Of a stretch of DNA of 64,000 nt, positions 24,056-35,499 are shown in pieces. A program made the translations under genes and the position numbers. The DNA lies in assembly GCA_026936325.1 (NCBI GenBank), contig JAPTHN010000015.1:7216767-7280766 (forward strand). The letters are read 5' to 3'. This stretch comes from Platynereis dumerilii (taxonomy: Eukaryota; Annelida; Polychaeta; Phyllodocida; Nereididae). How positions within the stretch are numbered: the stretch's first letter is position 1; each line of letters opens with the position of its first letter. The notes under the pieces are model-generated. The model was not told the origin of the DNA and ran no database searches. It worked only from the letters and a program-made list of their open reading frames with translations.

Positions 24056-24884
24056 TTCCAAATAAGTTAGTGTCTCAAGAAAGAATGTCTTAAGTGCATC
24101 AGAGAACATAGAACCATAAAGGGTACCTTTTAAAGGTATTATGTCATTGTTATATGAACAAATAAAATGTAATACAACTTGCTGAAGATTCTGTGCTCAA
24201 CTTAATATCCTGCATCCAATGTGATCGGTATAAACACATCAACTTCTTCTGCAAATTGTCCACATTACACTTAGCTTTTCCAGTGTCATCTTTCTTAAAC
24301 TCAGCTGTCCTGTGGCCATTTTTGACCAGTGGCTAGCTGTCATGGTCTGTGGTCAGTGTATGATGGTGGTCAAGAGTGACCGCGGGCTGTCCACTTATTT
24401 GACATCGGAGAGACTTCATGTGGACCCATGAAAAATATGCCAATCAACTGGTAGTTGGGGGAATTTAAGATGACAAATGTCATGATATTCTGAGAGATTT
24501 TTCGATATTGCCTGATCCTTTAGATTCTTTCGGTTAGCTAGATTTTATGAGATTCTGCGATAATCATGAAGTTTACTCATATTCTTGGAGATGCTGACTA
24601 TATTGATGGTGCTGATATCTACAAGAAGATACTCTTTTTCCATATTTTTCCAAATAAGCACAATACATATGCAGTCAAATACTGTTGTCTAGTAGGAGAC
24701 ATTACTGGAAGCTTGCGAAATTTTATATATCCTCCCCCGACATTGTCAACATGTGGGAAGATTTTGCCGTTATTCGTTTTTATCTATGTTTGTTTAAAAT
24801 ATGATTAGAGTGAGGAGAGTACTTTTGTTGTATCATTTCCATACAACGTCATTATTTCATGAAGTGACTTCCGGAGCCTGACAT

Positions 24885-24985
24885 CCTGTGAGTGACTGCG
24901 ACGTTAATTGTGACGTTAAGCGCTCGTCGAGACGTGGCCCGTAAGCTGATGACGTTGCCAGGCGATGGCCGCCATGAGTCATAGA
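24885..24985. promoter_or_regulatory. Cluster of TGACGT(T) half-sites with a YY1-like motif
   Basis: Within about 90 bases there are GCGACGTTAA, GTGACGTTAA, GAGACGTGG and GATGACGTTG (CREB/ATF-type cores), followed by GATGGCCGCCATGA, which resembles a YY1 site. The CpG density is high for this intron. This could be an intronic regulatory element; only motif resemblance supports it. The phrase GTGAGTGACTGCG recurs inverted at about 31453-31470. Confidence 0.3.
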
Positions 24986-25769
24986 TGTCTGTCTATAGAC
25001 CTTATGTGCTCAGCTTACTGAGTGTGCCATATGCATCTATGGTCACCACATGCTGGTGCTCATTAATATACACTCGTATGGCAAGGTTCCTTTAACAAAG
25101 AACCTCTATGCTGACTGCATATAGCCTTCACTGTATGTATGAACTGTCTCTTGTGGAGGTGCAGTTTAATTGTGACATAATTTTTACAAGTGAATGGTTG
25201 ATCGGTGCTATAATTATGTTTTTGATGCCCTTTGTAAGCTTATCTGGACAGCAGGAGGATACAAACATTTAGAAAATGAATGATTGAAATTGCTATCCAA
25301 CACTGGTGACCCGACCATGCATGTTTGGAATCTAACTTGATACCATGCGATTGGGACCACAGACACTACCAACTGGACCGAATTTCCCTCTATGTGCTTG
25401 TGGTAATGATATCTGGAAGGTAAAATTATAGTTGTCTGACCTCAATAAGTGGCCACCTCCTGACCATAGAACAGGCAGAAGGCCTAATATCAGAGGTAAC
25501 ATCAGAGCATGTGCATGTGCTTTGTACTGTGGTAAGACCACGACATGCAGAGTCTTGTTATCAAGAGTCTCAGGACATGCTGCGGACATTAGAAGTTCAA
25601 AGGAAGAGTGGCGTCTAATACGTATCCACGTCGTAGCTGGATACTTGCAAAATACCTGTCGTTACCCACATAGCGGAGTGTCAAATGCATGCATAAGCAG
25701 CGGTGTTGCGCGATGTGTCACACTACGTTTCACACAATGTGTCGCACACTGTTTCACGGTGACACCCTA

Positions 25770-25965
25770 TGAGTCCGAGGGCCCGCGAGTCCGAGGGCCC
25801 GCCAGTTCGAAGGCCCGCCAGTCCGAGGTGCCCTGAGGGCACCCTGAGTCTGAGGTGCCCTGAGGGCACCCACTAGATCGTCTCCGAAGGCCCGCAAGTC
25901 CGAGGGCCCGCCATTCCGAGATGCCCTGAGGGAATCACCTCTCTCTGATGCCCTCAGGGGAAATA
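25770..25965. repeat. GC-rich repeat block, left member of an inverted pair
   Basis: Repeated GAGTCCGAGGGCCCGC units of about 15-18 bases are mixed with the palindrome TGCCCTGAGGGCA. The same two motifs, in inverted order and orientation, make up 31095-31395. The junction GTTTCACGGTGACACCCT here corresponds to AGGGTGTC/GAAACAG inverted on the far side. GC content is far above the flanks. Confidence 0.8.
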
Positions 25966-25981
25966 GGTGATGCCTTAGGAG

Positions 25982-25988
25982 GATTATC

Positions 25989-26019
<31 letters not shown>

Positions 26020-26138
26020 TTGTCTATCTGTCTAGATGTCCGGCTGTCTGTCTAGCTGTCTAGCTGTTTGTCTATCTGTTTATCAATCTGTCTGTCTATC
26101 AATCTGACTATCTATCTGTCTATTAATCTGACTATATC
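25982..26138. repeat. (TATC)n/(TCTG)n microsatellite
   Basis: Imperfect tetranucleotide runs of TATC and TGTC type directly beside the GC-rich block. Confidence 0.85.
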
Positions 26139-26142
26139 TATT

Positions 26143-26921
26143 TACTTACACTTCAGGAAAAAATTATCAGGCCCCCTCTAGGTATCCCCTGTAATTCCAT
26201 CTTTCAAAGCAAACCCTGTAGCCAAGGTTGTCACAAAGACATGTCACAACGGTCTTATAAGGTTTTATTGGTGCTAAAGGAACATAGAATCAAGTCAAAC
26301 TAAAAAAAAGGATTTTTTTAAAATTATGTCATCTTATATTTTGCAAGTAAAGCAGCGGGATTCACACAGAGGAGCAGTTAGGGTCATGATGATGCCTATT
26401 AAATTCATATTAATCAAATGTTTCTTGTGTTTTTCCACTGAATATTAACTGACTTTTGTCCAGTTCGAGTTTTCATTTAGTCTAAGAAGCAGATTTTTCA
26501 TACTTTTTGAAAAAAGGGTGTTTTTGTATGTGGTCATGGTTTGTAGGCCTACCTGGAGACCAATACTTTTGGAGTTCTGTCAATGAATTTCAAGGAAGAA
26601 AGGACACTAAATCCTTTGTCTGAGATGAGTTGACAGCTTTATTTGATAACCTTGAGTGTTAGAAAGCATTTAAAAGCAGACATGGGACACCTGGAGATGG
26701 TAAGCATCTGAGGGCTAATAATTTTGTCCTAGATATATTTTGGTTTTATTTAATTATCTCGATTAATTTTGACATTTTTGAAAGAATTGACCTTTCCTAA
26801 TAGAAATAACATAGAAATACAGTACATGTGAAAATATGGTAAGTCTGTTATGCCTCAATTGGGAGAAAAATGGAATTACAGGGGGTACGAAGTGGGGGGC
26901 AAATAATTATGCACTACAGTA
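26143..26921. mobile_element. Tc1/mariner-like deletion derivative, 775 bp, TA-flanked
   Basis: The ends are imperfect inverted repeats of about 50 bases. The left end begins after TA at 26143-26144 (CTTACACTTCAGG, then ATTATCAGGCCCCC and CCCCTGTAATTCCAT). The right end, inverted, begins after TA at 26920-26921 with CTGTAGTGCATAATTATTTG, then CCCCCC and CCCCTGTAATTCCAT. The CATAATTATT phrase near the tip is typical of Tc1-like ends. Internally there is no transposase-like frame, so it is non-autonomous. Its right edge truncates the inverted-repeat element at 26922-27071. Confidence 0.7.
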
Positions 26922-27071
26922 AATTGCACCAGACACTTAATTGAATGAAACAAACAAGTTCTTTGACATTTTGAACAATTCAATTGTCTGGATTAGACAA
27001 TCACTACAATCACTAGATCTGACACATATTAGACAATTATTGTCCGTTGTCAGATAATCCCTTTTTCAGTG
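26922..27071 (-). mobile_element. Partial second copy of the 11386 MITE-like element
   Basis: Inverted relative to 11386-11586. It shares CACTGAAAAAGGGATTATCT at its right tip, GACAATAATTGTC, GACAATTGAATTGTTCAA and CAAAGAACTTGTTTGT. The distal TIR is missing where the Tc1/mariner-like element abuts, which suggests that the latter inserted into it or that a deletion followed. Confidence 0.7.
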
Positions 27072-27077
27072 TAGGCT

Positions 27078-27234
27078 CAGTGGAGGATCCAGACAGGGTC
27101 ATTTAGGGAGGGCCCGGGCATGTTTCGGCATTCGCGGGCCTGCGTCGCGGAGCATTTTCTTCAAAATACTATTATTAATCTCAGTGGTCTAGGGGGGGGG
27201 CGTGTACCCTAAGCCCCCCCTGTACCCGCCACTG
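27078..27234. mobile_element. Short hAT-like element, CAGTGG...CCACTG ends
   Basis: 157 bases bounded by CAGTGG (27078-27083) and CCACTG (27229-27234). The ends show further inverted similarity (GGATCCAG against GGGTACAG), and AGGCT stands directly outside each end (27073-27077 and 27235-27239). hAT elements normally give 8-bp duplications, so the 5-bp match is either partial or another superfamily. Confidence 0.5.
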
Positions 27235-27297
27235 AGGCTCTATAGCTATATAAGGCACTGTGCCCTAAGAGCACTCTCAGGTTACTCAGGATACTCT

Positions 27298-28520
27298 GTG
27301 TTCCACAGGGCACTTTTTTCTTCCTCAGGGCACTTTTTTCTTCCTCAGAGCAACTTTTTCTTCCTCAGGGCACTTTTTTCTTCCTCAGGGCACCTTTTTC
27401 TTCCCAAGGGCACCTTTTTTTCTTCCTCGGGGCACTTTGTTGATCATCAAGGCACTTTGTTGATCCTCAGGGCACTTTGTTGATCCTCGGGGCACTTTGT
27501 TGATCCTCGGGGCACTTTGTTGATCCTCGGGGCACTTTGTTATTATCCAGGGCACTTTGTTGATCCTCAGGGCACTTTGTTGATCCTCGGGGCACTTTGT
27601 TGATCCTCGGGGCACTTTGTTGATCCTCGGGGCACTTTGTTGATCTTCGGGGCACTTTGTTGATCCTCAGGGCACTTTGTTGATCCTCAGGGCACTTTGT
27701 TGATCATCAAGGCACTTTGTTGATCCTCAGGGCACTTTGTTGATCCTCGGGGCACTTTGTTGATCCTCGGGGCACTTTGTTGATCCTCGGGGCACTTTGT
27801 TATTATCCAGGGCACTTTGTTGATCCTCAGGGCACTTTGTTGATCCTCAGGGCACTTTGTTGATCCTCGGGGCACTTTGTTGATCCTCGAGGCACTTTGT
27901 TGATCCTCGGGGCACTTTGTTGATCCTCGGGGCACTTTGTTGATCCTCAGGGCACTTTGTTGATCCTCAGGGCACTTTGTTGATCCTCGGGGCACTTTGT
28001 TATTATCCAGGGCACTTTGTTGATCCTCAGGGCACTTTGTTGATCCTCGGGGCACTTTGTTGATCCTCGGGGCACTTTGTTGATCCTCAGGGCACTTTGT
28101 TGATCCTCAGGGCACTTTGTTGATCCTCGGGGCACTTTGTTATTATCCAGGGCACTTTGTTGATCCTCAGGGCACTTTGTTGATCCTCGGGGCACTTTGT
28201 TGTTCCTCAAGGCATTTTGTTGTTCCTCAAGGCATTTTGTTATTCCTCAGGGTACTTTGTTATTCCTCAGGGTACTTTGTTATTCCTCAGGGCACTTTGT
28301 TATTATCCAGGGCACTTTGTTGTTCCTCTGGACACTTTGTTCTTCCTCAGGGCACTTTTTTCTTCCTCAGGGCACCTTTTTCTTCCCAAGGGCACCTTTT
28401 TTTCTTCCTCGGGGCACTTTGTTGATCCTCAGGAACTTTGTTGATCCTCAGGGCACTTTGTTGTTCCTCGCGACACTTTGTTGTTCCTCTGGGCACTTTG
28501 TTGATCCTCTGGATACTTTG
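27298..28520. repeat. 20-bp satellite, ~60 copies, with higher-order structure
   Basis: The core unit is GATCCTCGGGGCACTTTGTT, in strict 20-base register from about 27430 to 28345. It is flanked by variant units with TTCTTCCTCAGGGCAC. The variant TATTATCCAGGGCACTTTGT recurs at 27541, 27801, 28001, 28141 and 28301. A block of three variant units (CTTCCTCAGGGCAC, CTTCCCAAGGGCAC, CTTCCTCGGGGCAC) appears at both edges (about 27367-27435 and 28346-28430). These are signs of segmental amplification, not of single-unit slippage. The minus strand is open through most of it, giving KCPEDQQSA-type peptides, but this is a property of the unit. No spacers are present, so it is not a CRISPR array. Confidence 0.93.
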
Positions 28521-30019
28521 TTGTTGTTAAGAGCAGGTCTTACTGTTAAAACCGTGTTGGTGAAATCGACCCAAAGAGTTTTGAAATTCCCTATTTGATG
28601 AAACCCCAGCTACCTGTTGATTACACACGTCACTACACATTAATATGATTCAGATAAGTGACTAATCTATTTTAGTGGTTAAGCCACCCTCCCCCCCAAG
28701 GTAACCATCCCAAGTAAATAAGATAACTTCCCTGCCAACAAGTATGACTAAAATTCAGTTAATACAATAATGAGTTTATACTCCCAAATGCCACGAAAGA
28801 CTAAAAGGCAATTCACTCCCAGACAGCTCCTTGATCTTCTTTGGTCCAGCCCCTGGCAATGCAATAAACTTGTGAATACACAAAAAAATAAATAATAAAA
28901 GACACATCAATTAAATACAAGTAAGATTGGTTTGTTTCCATCTCTCTCACGGAGGCATTGTCATATTTAAAAGGCCTATAGCCTATTCAATTTTGTTGCT
29001 CCCATGTGGGGCAATTTAGGGCATCCAATCCAATTACATTATTTTACAGGCCATTGTCTAACCAAGCGTCAAAAGCTCATAATGGCCCCTTAAAGTTTCG
29101 TTGTGATACAAGTGTCAAAAGCTTCACAATGAAAAAAAAAAGATTTTCATTTGAAATTTCCTTCTTAGTTGTGTCAGACACACAATTAATTCCTCTGTCT
29201 CCCAACAGATAATTTCAATTTACATTGGGTTTTAAGGTACATACAACTGGCATTTAGAAATTATTAATGTTTTTTGAAAAGGTACCTGGCACTTTGTTCT
29301 AAATGGGCTTCAAAAGTTAAATTTTAAACGAAGCCATGGTCAGTGGGCAGTGGCATTACAAAAAAATGGCCACAATAATGCTTCATTCAGCATCAAATTT
29401 GCAGCGTGCCCTACTCACTAATCCTTCGGGTCACCTATAGAGATAAACATCAGTGGCGTAGCTAGAAATCCAGGAGTGGGGGGCCAAGACTCTTTTACAC
29501 ATAGCCTTTTAGACTAGTGCAGCTAAATAAAATGTTTCCTATACATAATGATTAAATTTGGTTTAGGCCTGATCAGCTCCAGATTTTAAATAATTAGATA
29601 TCAATTAACTAAAACTGCTGACTCATTGTTAATTCCCCAGCGCCGGGGATCCAAAAAGATCCAAATTACATAAGAGTTGATAAGATTACGTAACAAGACG
29701 CAACGTCCTATAATACCAAAAGGTCACTGAGTGCATCTTCAGGCGTCCCTGCAATGTTAAAAGATAGGAGGTGAGTTATGTTTAATACATCAAACTGTAA
29801 AAGGTTTAAAATGACTCTAAAAATACCTTTTCGGGATAAATTGTCATATAGACTAAATAGAATACTGCAATAGCTACATAATGCACTTATTTTGATAAAG
29901 ATATGTTGAATATTAAAGTCGTAATTCATTAAATGAGTAAGCACTTAGTTCTTTTAGAGCAGATAAGTGGTTCAAGAAGGGTCCAGTCAATTTCACCTTC
30001 TTCAAAAATCGCCTTTCCT

Positions 30020-30437
30020 AGGCCTCATGACAGGATACACCCTCAACCCCCTGGGGTTACCACTGTTTTATCATGGGGTAATTGAGGGTAGTTGAGGGAT
30101 GGCGAATTTGGTTGAGTGGAGGCGAGTTCGTTTGAGGGGAGGCGAGGGGATGTGAGTTTAGTCGAGGGGAGGCGAGTTTACTTGAGGGCAGCCGAGTTTA
30201 GTTGAGGGGAGGCGAGTTTAGTTGAGGAGAGGCGAGTTTAGTTGAGGTAAGTTGAGTTTAGTTGAGTTTAGTTGAGGTTACTTGAGTTTATTTGAGTTAA
30301 GTTGAGGGCAGTTGAGGGAAGCTGAGGGTAGTTGAGGGTGGCGGAAGTGAAAAGGGGTAAGTTGAGGGTAAAAGAGGTTAAGTTGAGGGTGCCGAGTTTA
30401 TGAGAGGGTTTGGGGGATGTATCCTGTCATGAGGCCT
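30020..30437. repeat. GTTGAGG/GGCGAGTTTA array flanked by a perfect 20-bp inverted repeat
   Basis: About 340 bases of G-rich, C-poor units (AGTTGAGGGGAGGCGAGTTT and shorter GTTGAGTTTA) lie between AGGCCTCATGACAGGATACA at 30020-30039 and its exact reverse complement at 30418-30437. CCCTCAACCCC inside the left arm also mirrors the right edge. The strand asymmetry (purine/T-rich) is marked. Confidence 0.8.
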
Positions 30438-30442
30438 TTTCC

Positions 30443-30545
30443 TGAAATCACCTTTTCACAAAATCCCCTTGTGAAAAAATCACCTTTTTTTTCGCCAAAA
30501 TCGCATGTTTTCCCCAAAATCTCCTTTTTCCTACCAAACTCTCAT
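30443..30545. repeat. Degenerate AAATCNCCTTTT repeat
   Basis: Six or seven copies of AAAATC(A/C/G)CCTTTTT-like units follow the right arm of the preceding structure. Two more copies precede its left arm (29988-30018), so this motif surrounds the G-rich array on both sides. Confidence 0.6.
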
Positions 30546-30954
30546 TTTATTTATTTTTTAGAGGCGATGCATCAGCCTATCGCTGATATAGTCTTAGTGA
30601 TTCTATATATAGCCACTCGCCTCTGTATAGATGGCCACAGGCCTCCCGACAGGAGGCTTTTTCTAACATTCAAGAATCAGATTGTGAAACTTCGTCATCA
30701 GAACTGATGGACAGCGTCGTAGTAAAATGCGGGCGGACCAAACTTGCGGAACGGCGGGATTTCGCAATAAAACGCGGATTCGCAGGTGCGGGACGGCACG
30801 CTTTTTGCGGGATCGGCGTAAAAACATGCAGATGAGGTCTAATTTGCTGAACAAGCTGAATTTGCTTTAAAAATCGCCTCTATTTTTTTTTGAAAAAATT
30901 TTCTTGTTTATAGGCTTTTCATTGTGAAAATAATTGACACTGTATTATAACTGC

Positions 30955-31062
30955 AGCAATTCAATAGCAATCAGGCAATTTAATACATTGTGGCAATCAG
31001 GCAATTCAATAGCAATCAGCCAATTCAATAGCAATCAGGTAACTCAGTAACAGGTAACTCAT
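30955..31062. repeat. ~17-bp repeat CAATTCAATAGCAATCAG
   Basis: Five or six near-perfect units (GGCAATTCAATAGCAATCA) with small spacers. Confidence 0.8.
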
Positions 31063-31094
31063 TGCTTTCAAAAGGCCCTGAAAGCTTCTAAAAC

Positions 31095-31395
31095 TTATAG
31101 TGCCCTGAGGGTACCTTGGCAATGCCCTGAGGGCATTTCGGACGGCGGGCCCTCGGAAAGACGGGCCTTGCCACTCCTCCAGAGGGGTCCCTAATATTCG
31201 GAGTGGTGGACCCTCATAGTGATGCCCTGAGGGCACCATGACCAAGGTATGCCCTGAGGGCATTACGATGCCCTGAGGGCACCATGATGCCCTCAGGGCA
31301 TCAAAAATTCGGACTGGCGGGCCCTCGGAATGACGGGCCTTCGGACTCGCCGACCCTCGGACTGACGGGCCCTCGGACTGGCGGGCGGACACCCT
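31095..31395. repeat. GC-rich repeat block, right member of an inverted pair
   Basis: CGGACTGGCGGGCCCTCGGA-type units and at least six copies of TGCCCTGAGGGC(A) or its complement. This is the inverted counterpart of 25770-25965. A 128-codon minus-strand frame (31006-31392) is a by-product of the repeat. Immediately outside lies the 14-base palindrome GCAAATGCATTTGC (31436-31449). Confidence 0.8.
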
Positions 31396-32579
31396 GTTTC
31401 ACGACGTGTCATTGCCATCACCGAAATGACGTTTAGCAAATGCATTTGCGAATGACGCAGTCACTCACGGCTTTTGTGTCAGCGTCTGTTGCCAAGCGCT
31501 GTTTTGAAAGGAGTTTCATCAGAGTAAATGAGGTGAAAGTCGTTAATTTTTGACAGCAATTTGTTCCTGCTCTTTTTTGTGGCTGCATTTCTTCTGGGCA
31601 ATTAAATACCAATTGCTGGAAGATCAATGTTCTGCTTCCTTCCAGCTCCTTCCGGTTGATACTTCGCTCGCTTCTTAGTTACTTTGTACCTTGCTCGGTT
31701 CCTGCCAATCTTTCACAACTTATATTGTCATTTGTAGGTGTCATTTCAATGGATTATACTGTTGGCCCTCTGTTTGGAGACCACTCCATCAACTGGCCAG
31801 AAACTGATCTTTTATTTGTGGTTTCATTGCTCTTACATGTGGAGGATTTCACTTGCAACATATATGTTTGGCGCAGACTATGCCAGCTATTTTATCATCA
31901 ATTTTGTCCATGTCAAGTTCGTACCATATTACACTTTCTGACAAGCTATCTTTCTTTAGCAGCCAGTATAACAGACAGACATTTCTTTTAAAAACATGTG
32001 TACAAACAATCCATGATGGCATCAAAAGATATCCTGCTTATATACAAAACATTCATTGATGGCTTCCTGAAGCTGTAAAAAGGCATTGGCCTCTTTTATG
32101 AAAGCAGTGATATCATTATAATACTTCCTAAAACCTGTCAGTTTATACGATGAATAGAGAATGACCATTTCACCATACCCTACACACTGTCATTTGTATA
32201 TGTCTTTTTGGTGGTGTTATATTTTCCTGACCTTCACCATACTCATTCACCAGATGGTGCTTATTACAGGTCACCTGACTTGACTGCTAACCAGGTCATG
32301 TGACCTCCTTCACCTGTTGTCCTCTTCAGCTTATCAGATTTCTCTGGCACTTTACAAATTGCAGTTATGTTCAAAACTGTACCCCTCCTGTTGAGTTATG
32401 TCCTTTGCTCGTGAAATGCTTTTGCTCTGTTCTTGAAATGCTTTCTGGTCCATTAAACATGTGTAAAATCCAACCACATTTTAGTGTAAATTTCACAGAG
32501 AGATGTTTTTGCTGTGCAAATTTCCTCATAAATAAACTTTGATAAATTTATTTGGAAAGGATGTATAATAAAATTGCCT

Positions 32580-33110
32580 CATGGATGATGTCTCAGAGAA
32601 AAATCTCTTAGTGATGGCCTGATGGGGATGTCTTAAAGAAAATATTTTATGGCAAATATCCCATAGATTTTATATACCAATGAAGAGTATTGTCTCTGCA
32701 AAATAGGTCAAATTCAAAACCCATCAGAATGTCTCTATAACAATTTTTTCAGAAAGAATTGCTGCAGAGAGAATGTCTCAAATAGTGTATGTCTCATAAG
32801 GAAGGTCTCAAAGTGTACATTCATCGAAATATTGTCTCAGACGAAATGTCTCAAATAATGTCCAAGCAACAAGTGCATGTCTCACATAAATCACAGGGAA
32901 TGTCTCAAATCAGTAGAGACAACGATGATTGTCTCAAGAGAATTCTCAAGAGAGTGTCTCTCAGTCTCAGTACAGAGGAAGTGTCTTAAAGACAGAGTGT
33001 CTCCTCAACGGCAGAGTGTCTCCTCAAAGAGGAAATTTCTGAGTAAATGTCTGAAGAAGACTCAAGGACGACGTCTCTGAGAATTTCTCAACAGTAAAAT
33101 ATCTCTGAGT
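32580..33110. repeat. Degenerate TGTCTCA-rich tandem repeat
   Basis: More than twenty TGTCTCA(A/G)A motifs at irregular spacings of 12-40 bases. Overlapping open frames here are due to the repeat. Confidence 0.65.
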
Positions 33111-33839
33111 AAATTTACAGAGATGTATTGTCCTTACATGCATCTCCTTGCTCAAAATCAAGTTGTAGATCTATGTCATTTAGGATGGTAGGATTTTTTT
33201 TTGCTGGGCTTGATGTAGTAGCCTAAAAGATTTATGGCTGTTTTTTGGCATAGTTTTTCTCACATATCTCAGAGCTAGCTGCTTCATCACTTCCAAGTTT
33301 AATGGCTGTAAGTTGGGAGCAGCATTTTCAGTTCCATTTTAACTTTAAATTTTAACTTTAAATCTCTGTTGGCTCTTTGGAAATGTCATCCAAATGGCTT
33401 CTGCCTTTCATCTTAATGTTTGAAATGTTAAAGCAATGGTGTTTCTAAGAGATGATACGTCTGTGGTTTGTATTCATCTTAAATATTAAAACATTAAATT
33501 TCGCGTCTTAAAACTGGATTATGCATGTGAGGTCAGACGCAACTGAACATCTTTCAAATGCAACAGAAATTTGATGGCAGTACAGCCGAAAAACTTCACT
33601 TCAATCCAGCAGAAAATGTGTGTAAAATGTCAAAAGAACATAAAGAGTGCATCTCAAAAGTTCACTCTAATTTTAGTATCAGGATGCAATGGTATGTTAT
33701 TATTAAACTATCACATAGCAAATGTTTAATGTGGTGAAAGGTTGTGCTCCTTTCTGTGGCCTTTATGAAAAATGTCGTCTCTTCATACATTGCTCACTGT
33801 CATGAAAGTTTCTCCTAAATGTATGGTGCGTGGACAATT

Positions 33840-34250
33840 TGTCAGAAACAAATGTGAAAGCAAATTGTAAAGCAAAGTGTATTGTCAAAGGTAAAAGCTA
33901 ATGTGACAGCACTATATGACAGCAAACCTAAAGTTCATGCAAAAGCGATTGTGAAAGCAGAATGCAAATATGAAAGCTGGACGAAAAGCCAAATGTAAAA
34001 GCATAACGTGTCAGTGTGAAATGAAAGCAAATTCGAATACATATCCACTTATTTTCATTGTGTATTGTGGGAATTAATAACATACAACACTGAGAAAATA
34101 ACAAAATGTGAAAGCAAAATGCTGCTCATAAATGAAGCTAACGTGAAATTAGATGTAAAAGAAAGATGTGAGACAAATCAGTGCATTCAAAGCCACTATG
34201 AAAGAAAAATGTGAAAGCTAATGTGAAAGCAAAAATGTGTTCACAAGACA
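33840..34250. repeat. Degenerate GTGAAAGCAAA repeat
   Basis: Numerous imperfect copies of AATGTGAAAGCAAA, purine-rich on the plus strand, old and diverged. Confidence 0.65.
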
Positions 34251-35499
34251 GAGTTCTCTGGGGCTTGCTATTTCCATTAACTGTTCATGTCCATTGATTT
34301 TCCCCATTCTGCTAGGGGTTTTTAATGGACAGAATAAAATGGGATCACCTGGGCTTTTGAAGTAGAGTGACCCACCTGGTCGTTACCTTTAATTAATTGC
34401 ATGAAAGACCGAAACTTTCGCAGTGAATTAGGTGAATGTTTAGATCAGTAGCATGTTGTCAAAACTTGACAAAAGCTCTAAAGTTCTAATGTGCTTTTTG
34501 ACTTGAAACTAAACTCGTAACTCTTGTGTTAGAAGCGGTTTTTTGTCCACCTTGGTCGATACCTAGCCTGCCATAAAATCTAGAGAATTCCACGTGATCA
34601 TCAAGAGAGCTCATTCTACCATTTCAACAATTAATCCATTATATGAAACATAGGCATATGTGATAGAACAAAATTGCTTTTGAGCTCAAAGTGTATTTTC
34701 GAATGGAATATCCTCCATTTGTGTAATGCATTTAATTTACGAGAGAAGGAATGGTGTCATATATGATGAAGCCTTGTATGACATTGTCTGATTACTGAGC
34801 ACTGTGATTACTTCATTGCTGTATGGAGAAGACTACCATTTGGTGGTGCATTATGTGCAACTAATCTTAATTACGAAAGTCATATTTGTTCAGATAAGCA
34901 AGCATATTGTTTTGTGTTGTTCTACCATAATGTGATGAGACTTTAGGGGCTTCCTACTATTTGATATTTTTTTGTCAGGGTCCTCTGTTGAGCACAATGT
35001 TAGTTTGCTAAAGGGTGCTTGGTTACTTTAGTGCTTGCTCTACCACAATAAAGAGGTGGAGATTAATGGGTAGCCCTTTGGGTGCTGGTGGAGATTATGG
35101 CATGATGACCTCTTTTGTGGTGCTTATAAGGATGGCCCTTACGTAGGACAAGCATAGGACAAGTGGTCTAGAGGACCTGTTGGGATCCTAGGGGACCTGG
35201 GGGACCTAGGAGACTAATGACTTTGTGTTGTTGCTGTTACCTCCACAGTATTCCACACAAAGTATGATATTATATTATGGCATGGCCAGTGATCTTGACA
35301 CAACACGTTTTGTCATAAGGGCTGTTTGATCTGGTCCTCACATGATTAACCCATTAATGTTGCTGAAGGGCCATTAGGCTGATGCTGTTGCTGATGCTGT
35401 TGCTGTTGCAAACTGATGGCAGACCAGATGCCTGAGCATGATGCAGAGCTGCTACATGTTGCCTTTGATGCTCTGGGTGACTGATGAGTGACTCTAAGG

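Noticed and set aside
25432-25836. 134-codon frame at the edge of the left GC-rich block
   Set aside because: Its second half is the repeat itself and the first half has no recognisable sequence; the opposite strand is equally open.
27298-28520. Regular 20-bp units that could suggest a CRISPR array or a KCPEDQQSA repeat protein on the minus strand
   Set aside because: There are no unique spacers between units, the host is eukaryotic, and the open frames follow from the unit having no stop in any minus-strand phase.
29452-29490. CAGTGGCGTAGCTAG, a typical transposon terminus
   Set aside because: I could not find the matching inverted end nearby, so no element was delimited.
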